Positions 7,102 to 12,607 of a stretch of 12,607 nucleotides of DNA are shown in pieces. The notes below the pieces were generated by a model. It did not search any database. It had not been told where the DNA came from and saw only the letters and a program-made list of their open reading frames with translations. Position 1 is the first letter of the stretch, and every line of letters starts with the position of its first letter. The translations under genes and the position numbers were made by a program. This DNA is from Cytidiella melzeri. Lineage: Eukaryota > Basidiomycota > Agaricomycetes > Polyporales > Irpicaceae. The stretch is taken from the NCBI GenBank assembly GCA_022592445.1, contig JABYQR010000674.1, positions 1 to 12,607 of the forward strand. The letters run 5' to 3'.

Positions 7102-7790
7102 TTCGGGCCGTGATTCGAGCTGCACGAGCACGCGCCCCACGTTTACCATGTACTAATAGATTTCCCATACTCGCATCTGATGTACTAGAGACTGGTTCTG
7201 AATCCGAACATTTTCATGTACCTATCACAGTCTCAGGAGTGCAGAGATCTAAAGAAGTCGCAGCTATGATTGATAGTGGAGCCTCGACACTATTCATTCA
7301 TAAACGGTTTGTTCGAGAGCATCGTATTAGGACCCGGAAATTGAAACAACCCATTCCGGTGTACAACATAGACGGGACCCCAAATCAAGATGGGGCTATT
7401 GATGAGGTTGCCATTCTCAATATGAGGATAGGAGACCACGAGGAAAGGACCATTTTCACAGTCACTGATATTGGGCCGGAAGACGTGATCATAGGAATTG
7501 ATTGGTTGCGGTATCACAACCCCACCATTGATTGGTACAAAGGTATCATCAGGATGGATGGATGTCCTGATGCATGTAAACCCAGAGAAAGGGTTGAGGA
7601 AGCGAAGGAGGCTGCAGCTAAGAGAACAGCTGAGCCCAAACGAAAGAAGAGGTCCCCAGGATTGCGGAAAGTTGTGGAGCAACTTCCGTACTTACCGGTG
7701 GATACGGAGGAAGCCGAAGAAGACATTGAGGAAACCACAGAAGGTTCAGGAAGTTTGTATGGGGCCGAATTGCCGAAGTTACAGGCGTAG
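7098..7790 (+). CDS. Ty3/gypsy aspartic protease (element 2)
   Basis: This is a retropepsin-like protease that would mature the Gag-Pol polyprotein. The catalytic DSGA is at 7272-7283 (Asp about residue 59), followed by VYNIDGTPNQDG and the signature VIIGIDWLRYHNPTIDW. The same blocks occur in the element 1 protease (INVDGTPNKDG and RRHNPEIDW), so the two are homologous but clearly diverged. The frame overlaps the gag stop by four bases in the -1 frame and has no credible ATG start, so it is expected to be made by frameshifting from gag. A basic region (KRTAEPKRKKR) and an acidic tail (EEAEEDIEETTE) follow the domain. TAG at 7788-7790 ends it, while RT continues in the +1 frame, so a base has been gained, or two lost, between them. 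Confidence 0.88.
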   Translation: MIRAVIRAARARAPRLPCTNRFPILASDVLETGSESEHFHVPITVSGVQRSKEVAAMIDSGASTLFIHKRFVREHRIRTRKLKQPIPVYNIDGTPNQDGAIDEVAILNMRIGDHEERTIFTVTDIGPEDVIIGIDWLRYHNPTIDWYKGIIRMDGCPDACKPRERVEEAKEAAAKRTAEPKRKKRSPGLRKVVEQLPYLPVDTEEAEEDIEETTEGSGSLYGAELPKLQA

Positions 7791-8157
7791 GCCACTACTC
7801 AGCTTGGTGGAAAAGGAACTCCCCGACGCATTCTATGCACACATTTGCCTTCTTGTACCATGTCCGACACCTATGGTACAAGAAGGCAAATGTTTGTTCA
7901 CTCTAGCGGGATACACGTACTCTAGTGAGCTAGCAGAGGTTGAGAACCGGGTGAAACCGGTGAAAACCTTTGAGGAGATGGTGCCTGAGCAATATCAACA
8001 ACATGCTCATATTTTCTCTGAGACAGAATCCCAACGACTTCTAGAATACAAGTTGTACAACTATGCAACTGAGTTGAGTCCGGAAGCAAAAGGATTCCAC
8101 GCAAAAGTTTACCTGCTGTCCCACCCTGAGCAAGAAGAGCTTGACAAGTTTATCTGA
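7791..8157 (+). pseudogene. Pol linker and RT N-terminus (element 2), ends at premature TGA
   Basis: This is the segment between protease and the RT core, in the same frame as RT. The frame is open from well before 7791, overlapping the protease in another frame. It carries a perfect 21-bp inverted repeat (7841-7893), then protein-like sequence including EEMVPEQYQQHAHIFSETES and ELSPEAKGFHAKVYLLS, which matches the usual position of the Ty3/gypsy RT N-terminal extension. It ends HPEQEELDKFI at TGA 8155-8157. After the stop the frame goes on directly with ENLEKGYIR, the normal start of the RT fingers, so the stop is a nonsense change inside one long pol gene. CGA to TGA is the simplest origin. 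Without suppression RT and integrase could not be made. Confidence 0.75.
7841..7893. repeat. Perfect 21-bp inverted repeat, 11-base loop
   Basis: The arms 7841-7861 and 7873-7893 are exact reverse complements, separated by GTCCGACACCT. The left arm begins ACATTTGCCTTC and the right arm begins ATGGTACAAGAA. It lies 50 bases after the protease stop, inside the pol linker. It could fold as a strong RNA hairpin or DNA cruciform. Confidence 0.95.
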
Positions 8158-9642
8158 GAGAACCTAGAAAAAGGGTACATTCGACTTTTGAAGTCCCCAA
8201 TGGCATCACACTTCTTCTTTGTCAAGAAAAAGGATGGAAAGTTACGCCCAGTGCAGGATTACCGGAAGTTGAACGAAGTCACTATCAAAAACAGGTACCC
8301 ACTGCCGTTGATCTCCGAACTCATGGATAGACTGCGAGGTGCTAAGTTCTTCACTAAGCTGGACGTCAGATGGGGGCACAATAATGTCCGCATCAAAGAA
8401 GGCAATGAACACAAAGCTGCATTTGTCACCAACCGAGGATTGTTTGAACCTACGGTCATGTTCTTTGGCCTTACCAATTCCCCGGCCACATTCCAGAACA
8501 TGATGAACAACATCTTTGCTGATCTTATTGCTGAAGGCAAGGTCACCGTTTACCTAGATGATATCCTTATCTATTCCAAGGAGATCTCTGAGCACCGCGG
8601 GGTGGTACATGAAGCTCTGAGACGACTCAGACAACATGATCTGTTTCTTAAGCCTGAGAAATGCGAGTTTGAGCGTTCGGAGACAGAATATCTTGGCGTT
8701 ATCATTGGTCACAATCAGTTACGCATGGACCCTGTCAAAGTAAAGGCAGTGGCTGAGTGGCCTGTACCACAGAATGTCTCCAATATCCACCGATTCCGTG
8801 GGTTTGCAAACTTCTACCGGAGATTCATCAAAGACTTTGGAAAGATATGTAAGCCCTTAGACCGTCTCACGGGCAAGGTTCCTTGGAAATGGGGCCCTGA
8901 AGAACAGTCGGCGTTTGATGAACTCCGCCAACAATTTGTGGAAGCGCCGGTGTTGGCAATGTGGAGTTTTGATAGACCCACATGTTTGGAAACGGATGCA
9001 TCCGGGTATGCAATGGGAGGGGTATTGGAACAACAAGCCGAAGACGGCACATGGCATCCAGTAGCCTATTGGTCTGAAGGCATGACTGAGACCGAACAAA
9101 ACTATGAGATTTACGATAGAGAACTCATGGCAATCGTACGGGCTCTTGAAGATTGGCGTCACTACCTGGAAGGACTACCAGAGAAGCTCCCTATCTTTTC
9201 CGATCATAAAAACCTTGAATACTGGAAGACAGCTCGTAACTTGACACGTCGTCAAGCACGTTGGTCGTTATTTCTCTCACGTTTCGAGTTTGAGATTATC
9301 CCAAAGCCCGGGAAATCTATGGGGAAGTCGGATTCCATGTCACGATTGGGCACACATGAGGTCAAAGACGAAGAAGACAATCTGTCACGAGTAGTCTTAG
9401 CACCCGAGGTTTTCCGAGCCGCTGCTTCTCAACGTGGGCAAGCTAGCGTACAACCAGACAGAGACCTGCTGAAACGTATCCGTGAATGTTCTCTTCGAGA
9501 GACCGAGGTGGCAGAAGCACTTGCCAAAGTCAAGAAACTCGGACCTCGTCTTCTTAGCCGGGGACTCGAAGAATGGAACGTGGAGAATGGATTGTTATTG
9601 TTCCGGAGAAAGGTTTATGTCCCTAAAAATGACAAAATCTGA
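8158..9642 (+). pseudogene. Ty3/gypsy reverse transcriptase-RNase H (element 2)
   Basis: This is the central part of Pol, which makes cDNA and removes the RNA template. Visible in order are ENLEKGYIR, FFFVKKKDGKLRPVQDYRKLNE, motif A KLDVRW (Asp 8362-8364), the FFGLTNSPATFQ block, the YLDD box at 8551-8562, and the thumb and connection including FANFYRRFIKDFGKICKPL. RNase H follows with TDASGYAMGG (Asp at 8995-8997), YDRELMAIVRAL, FSDHKNL and a final GKSDSMSRL, so the four acidic positions are present. The frame is closed by TGA at 8155-8157 upstream and TGA at 9640-9642 downstream, and no ATG start is expected in a polyprotein. The second stop sits where relatives commonly have Arg. The catalytic core looks intact but this copy is cut from both neighbours by stops. 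Confidence 0.93.
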
Positions 9643-10329
9643 AAGGAACTAGTCCGGAGACATCACGACTTACCTGCCGCCGGACATCCGGGGAGGTACA
9701 AAACACTAGAGTTACTATCTTGGAACTACTGGTGGCCCAGCATGACGTGCTTTGTCAATGATTACGTAGACACGTGTGACACCTGTCAAAGAACCAAGAC
9801 ATACCCCGCCCCACCACGTGGCCCACTCAATCCGCTAGATCCGCCCAATGCTCCATGGGAAAGTGTTACCACGGATTTCATTGTCAAGCTACCGCCATGC
9901 AAAGGATATGATTCCATCACGGTTGCAGTTGATCAAACAACCGCGCAGGTGCATTGTTACCCATCACAGGAAAGCATGAAAACTCCCGAACACGTGCAGG
10001 ATTATATTGCAAACGTGTTTCGACTCCATGGTGTACCTCGTCAGATGATCTCAGACCGCGGATCAGTGTTTGCGTCCAAGTTCCTTCGTGCTATCTACAA
10101 GGCACTCGGAGTAAAGTCGTCCATGTCTACCGCGTATCACCCTCAGACAGACGGTAAAACAGAACGTATGAACCAAGAGATAGAACAGTATCTCCGAGTA
10201 TTCTGTTCCTTCCGACAGGATGACTGGGTAGACTGGTTGCCAATTGCGGAGTTTGCGCTCAATAGCCGAGTACACTCGTCCACTGGAAAGGCTCCCTTCG
10301 AACTGATCTATGGGTATTACAATTCCTGA
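9643..10329 (+). pseudogene. Ty3/gypsy integrase, 3'-truncated (element 2)
   Basis: This is the integrase part of Pol, which would insert cDNA into the genome. The HHCC zinc domain is visible: RRHHDLPAAGHPG (His codons at 9661/9664 and 9685) and CDTC (9775-9786). The catalytic core has Asp in TDFI (9874-9876), Asp in SDRGS (10054-10056) and Glu in TERMNQ (10162-10164). Spacing between the second Asp and the Glu is 35 residues, the classical DD35E. NYWWPSM is preceded by Trp (TGG, 9721-9723) where relatives usually have Arg, compatible with CGG to TGG. Homology ends right after PFELIYGY near 10318, and the stop at 10327-10329 is in foreign sequence. The GPY/F region, any chromodomain, polypurine tract and 3' LTR are missing. 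Confidence 0.92.
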
Positions 10330-10908
10330 AGAATGAAGAAGAATTGTTCCAGTGTGCTCCAGCACATTGATGCCTTTTCAGATGTGACCTTTTTGTCCCC
10401 CAAAGTGTGGGAATTTGATGGCAGAATACAGACAGTAACAGTGCAATTAACAAAACAATGAATACAGCTGATGGCATCACACTGGCCTTGTTATCAGCCC
10501 TTTATAACTTGTTATCAGATCACTTTTGCAATCAAAATGCACTTTTTGATTTTTACAGACTGCATATGGGTACAAATCTGTACATATAACACACCATTGG
10601 ATAGCCCTGTCTTGTGGCAACATCCTGGTACAAACACCCTGTCAATTGAAGTGGAATTGAGCATGTTATGGCCAGTCAACTGAACAAAGTCATCCAAACT
10701 CAGATTCAAACTCCACTCCTGCTGGCAAATGATGTCAAGCTCTGGTCAAGTTGATGTGCAGCAATATACAGACATTGCTTGCTCTCTGAACAAGGAATAC
10801 AATAAGAAGACATGCCACACATAGTGTTGGCTCTGAGCAAGAATTGCCAGTACTTTGGAAGCTAAGTACAAATTCTCAACCCCTACATTCTTGGACAGTG
10901 TCAATTTG
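10322..10908. other. Non-coding CpG-free block, unidentified
   Basis: No credible gene was found here. The block starts where integrase homology stops. It is AT-leaning, rich in TG and CA and contains no CG dinucleotide at all. A degenerate relative of the downstream 143-bp unit can be seen near 10773-10820 (TTGCTCTCTGAACAAGGA). It may be part of an old, decayed mobile element; no terminal inverted repeats or coding remnants were recognised. A small inverted repeat, TGTGCT-CC-AGCACA, lies at 10353-10366. Confidence 0.6.
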
Positions 10909-11480
10909 TGGCTGCATCAGCAGTGGGTGCTGCATCTGATTGTTCCACAAGTTTCACAACTGTTAGTTGCTCTCTAAGCAGGAGTTACAATCAGAACACA
11001 GCCTGTGGCAGTTCCAATGGGGGTGAGGCAGCTCAGACATCAACAGGACATGGTTGCATCAGCAGCAAGCACTGCGTCAAATTGTTACACAAAGTTTCAC
11101 AACCATGAGCTGCTCTTTAAGCAGGAGTCACAATCAGAACACAGCCTGTGGCAGCTATATTGGGGGTGAGGTTGTGCAGATGTCAGCTGGACATGGTTTC
11201 ATCAGCAGCCAGCGCTGCATTCAATTGGTCCACAAAGTTTCACTGAGTTCTAAGCAGGAGTTACAGCTGTGGCAGTTTCAATGGGGGTGAGGCAGTTCAG
11301 GCATTCAATTGGTTCACAAGTTTCACAGCCACTACTCTCTATGCAGAAGTTACAATCAGAACACAATCTGTGGCAGTTCCAATAGGGGTGATGCAGCTTG
11401 GACATCAACAGGACATGGTTGCATCAGCCACAACCACTGTGTCGGATTGTTGCACAAAGTATCACAGCCATGAGTTGCTT
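10909..11480. repeat. 143-bp tandem repeat, about four copies
   Basis: Copies begin with TTTCACA and end with ACAAAG or ACAAG: 10952-11094 (143 bp), 11095-11237 (143 bp), 11238-11320 (83 bp, internally deleted) and 11321-11459 (139 bp). Partial units lie at 10909-10951 and 11460-11480. Shared internal blocks include TACAATCAGAACACA, CTGTGGCAGTT and GGACATGGTT. The copies differ at many positions, so the array is not recent. Small open frames inside (10908-11108, 11054-11290) follow the repeat and are not credible genes. Confidence 0.9.
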
Positions 11481-11493
11481 GTCGCGGAGCGAC
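11481..11493. repeat. Short inverted repeat GTCGC-GGA-GCGAC
   Basis: This is a perfect 5-bp stem with a three-base loop at the edge of the CpG-poor block. It holds three CG dinucleotides in 13 bases, in contrast to the block before it. Its role is unknown. Confidence 0.6.
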
Positions 11494-11621
11494 TGCTGAT
11501 AGACTGATAAACCCTAAACAAGGGTGAAGTAGATGTGAGGGGGAAGTGGAAAGGGATCTTTAACGACAACAGCGAGGTCAAAGTCGATGATAAGCAGGCA
11601 AGCAGGCACAAAGGCCGGATA

Positions 11622-11702
11622 CTAGCAGTGCAAATGACAGAGTTAATAAGGTATATTACTAAGTTACATGCAGTAACTCACCTAGCAGTGCAAATGACAG
11701 AG
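11622..11702. repeat. 21-bp direct repeat, 60 bp apart
   Basis: An identical 21-base word starting CTAGCAGTGCAAATG occurs at 11622-11642 and 11682-11702. The repeat unit is therefore 60 bp with one full copy and the start of a second. It lies in the R-U5 part of the proposed LTR. Confidence 0.85.
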
Positions 11703-11737
11703 AGGTCAAGATGCAGAGCTAGGGAGGGTAAGGGCTA

Positions 11738-11746
11738 CTATATATA
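11738..11746 (-). promoter_or_regulatory. TATA box of element 3 LTR
   Basis: This reads TATATATAG on the minus strand, as in the element 1 LTR. Direction is inferred from LTR orientation because the core is nearly palindromic. Confidence 0.4.
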
Positions 11747-11783
11747 CTGCGGCTGGGTGGTCTGTGCACAAGTTCCCACACTA

Positions 11784-11900
11784 GGGACTGGAGTAACTGT
11801 GGGGCTGGAGTAACAATAGAACAATAAGGGACCAGGGTAACTGTCAAGGACCTGAGTAACTGTCAAGGACCTGAGTAACTGTCAAGGACCTGAGTACAGA
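11784..11900. repeat. 19-bp minisatellite GGACCTGAGTAACTGTCAA
   Basis: Three clean 19-bp units are at 11829-11847 (two mismatches), 11848-11866 and 11867-11885, with a partial fourth from 11886. Degenerate relatives containing GGAGTAACTGT lie from 11784. It lies within U3 of the element 3 LTR. Confidence 0.9.
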
Positions 11901-11998
11901 GAACAATAGAGTTATAACAATAGAACAATAGAACAATAAAACCTGGGGGAATCCCTGGGGAATCCCTATCAATGGAAGAAGAACAATAGAACAATAGC
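11813..11998. repeat. GAACAATA microsatellite patches and GGGGAATCCCT repeat
   Basis: Tandem 8-bp units of GAACAATA type occur in three patches (about 11813-11827, 11901-11939 and 11980-11998). Between them GGGGAATCCCT is directly repeated (about 11945-11967). The interleaving suggests replication slippage in the LTR. Confidence 0.8.
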
Positions 11999-12201
11999 CT
12001 AGGTTGATCTGGAACCGCTCCAGACTGAGTCTAGGGTTTGGGTCTGGACTAGTGATAAATAAGGCAGGATGTCACGTGACCCGGGTTAGGGTTAGGTCTG
12101 GTAACACTCCTAGCCGGAAAATAAGCGCTCTAGATAGGCGCCTAAGGCTGTAAACTTGTGATAATGTTGGAAAAATCCGGTCTGTTGGACTATCCATGTC
12201 A

Positions 12202-12220
12202 TTTTACCCCCCTCCTAAAA
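12202..12220 (-). other. Polypurine tract of element 3
   Basis: On the minus strand TTTTAGGAGGGGGGTAAAA lies between the integrase stop (12224-12222) and the proposed LTR start at 12201. This is the expected place and composition for the plus-strand primer of a Ty3/gypsy element. Confidence 0.75.
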
Positions 12221-12221
12221 T

Positions 12222-12607
12222 TCATCGCCTCAATGAACTAAGACCAGGGACTCTACCATCTGCCCACTCGAGGTCAGATGCAATAGCCTCTGTGATATTC
12301 TCCAACGGTTTCCAAGGAATAGAGTCGAAGAGTGCTTTGGGCAATTTCTGAGGTGCGTTGGTATGTCTAGCGTGGAACTCTGCAATGCTCTCTTTCGCAT
12401 TGATCAGATTTACTGCAGGTTCCCACGTTACATCACCTTCTCCATAGCCTTTCCATTTGACTAGGTACTGCATTTGTTTCCGATAGATCCGACTGTCTAG
12501 GATCTTCTCGACTTCGTAGACTTGTTGATCATGTACTATGATCGGTGCTGGTGGTTCTGGTATGAGGCCGTTTACTTCGTTTCCTCGATACGGAGATAGC
12601 CGTTCAA
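12222..12607 (-). CDS. Integrase C-terminus with chromodomain (element 3), partial
   Basis: This is the C-terminal end of a chromovirus integrase; the rest lies off the right edge. The open frame enters from the edge with LSPYRGNEVNG, which follows the GPY/F region in fungal Ty3/gypsy elements, then a Pro-rich linker (LIPEPPAP). A chromodomain follows: VYEVEKILDSR, YLVKWKGYGEGDVTWEP and a C-terminal helix (ESIAEFHARH). The aromatic cage positions (Tyr of YEVE, Trp of VKW, Tyr of GYG) are all present, so it could bind methylated histone tails and direct integration to heterochromatin, as known for chromoviruses. About 30 residues extend beyond the chromodomain before TGA. No damage is seen in this fragment. 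An internal Met (12473) is not a real start because homology runs straight through it. Nothing shows it belongs to element 2, whose orientation is opposite. Confidence 0.9.
   Translation of the reverse strand, partial: ERLSPYRGNEVNGLIPEPPAPIIVHDQQVYEVEKILDSRIYRKQMQYLVKWKGYGEGDVTWEPAVNLINAKESIAEFHARHTNAPQKLPKALFDSIPWKPLENITEAIASDLEWADGRVPGLSSLRR

Larger units (their letters stand above)
11505..12201 (-). mobile_element. Probable 3' LTR of element 3
   Basis: On the minus strand the LTR would begin TGACATGG at 12201, immediately after a polypurine tract and the integrase stop, and end near 11505 (TGATAAAC on the plus strand), giving about 697 bp with TG...CA termini. A TATATATAG box lies at 11746-11738 on the minus strand, followed by about 230 bp of R-U5. 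U3 holds ATAAGCGCT and ATAGGCGCC units (12121-12145), the 10-bp palindrome GTCACGTGAC (12071-12080), a short TTAGGGTTAGG run and several minisatellites. The right end is well fixed by the polypurine tract. The left end is a guess, based on similarity to the edge of the element 1 LTR. The LTR appears inserted in or beside the 143-bp repeat array. Confidence 0.6.

Noticed and set aside
7841..7893. The 21-bp hairpin as stimulator of frameshifting or stop readthrough at the protease stop
   Set aside because: It begins 50 bases after the stop, far beyond the usual 5-9 base spacer, and the needed shift is +1, not -1.
10471..10709. Small open frames on both strands in the CpG-free block
   Set aside because: They are short, with no homology I recognise, in low-CpG AT-leaning DNA where chance frames are common.
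10908..11290. Open frames across the 143-bp repeats as a repeat protein
   Set aside because: The unit length, 143, is not a multiple of three, so the frame changes each copy. One copy also has a large deletion. There is no sign of coding selection.
12085..12095. Telomere or interstitial telomere repeat
   Set aside because: There are fewer than two TTAGGG units, inside an LTR with other low-complexity repeats.
1..12607. tRNA, rRNA, CRISPR arrays, bacterial-type operons or ribosome binding sites
   Set aside because: None was seen. The sequence is eukaryotic retrotransposon DNA, and GTG/TTG-initiated frames are mid-polyprotein positions rather than real starts.

Overview
The window is almost entirely transposable-element DNA from what is probably a filamentous fungus, most likely a basidiomycete. 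This inference rests on chromodomain-bearing Ty3/gypsy (chromovirus-type) polyproteins and the absence of any host-type gene; no host marker, tRNA or rRNA was seen. Three Ty3/gypsy LTR retrotransposons are juxtaposed or nested, all damaged.

Element 1 (minus strand, about 1-5668, running off the left edge). Read right to left it has a probable 5' LTR (about 4854-5668), an unusual 2-kb leader with two extra ORFs (antisense about 4137-4826, sense 2974-3606), then gag (2802-1343), protease (1346-630) and reverse transcriptase (about 642 to the left edge). Its LTR appears to have landed in the gag 5' end of element 2.

Element 2 (plus strand, about 5659-10329). It has a gag lacking its authentic start, protease, RT-RNase H and integrase. 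Catalytic residues are present, but the pol frame carries two in-frame TGA codons, and the element stops abruptly just after the integrase core, so the integrase tail and 3' LTR are missing. A perfect 21-bp inverted repeat lies between protease and RT.

From about 10322 to 11504 there is a non-coding block with a strikingly different base pattern: no CpG dinucleotide between 10301 and 11073, and a 143-bp tandem repeat (10909-11480).

Element 3 (minus strand, about 11505 to the right edge). Its 3' LTR (about 11505-12201, rich in minisatellites) is followed by a polypurine tract and the C-terminal end of an integrase with a chromodomain (12222-12607).

In these elements Gag would form the particle, protease would cut the polyprotein, RT-RNase H would copy the RNA, and integrase (aimed at histone marks by its chromodomain) would insert the cDNA. 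None of the copies here looks autonomous as read. Much of the damage looks like C-to-T change at CpG sites, which suggests cytosine-methylation-driven decay. The least explained parts are the two leader ORFs of element 1, which share a short [P/S/T]-L-x-x-R-I motif, and the CpG-free repeat block.
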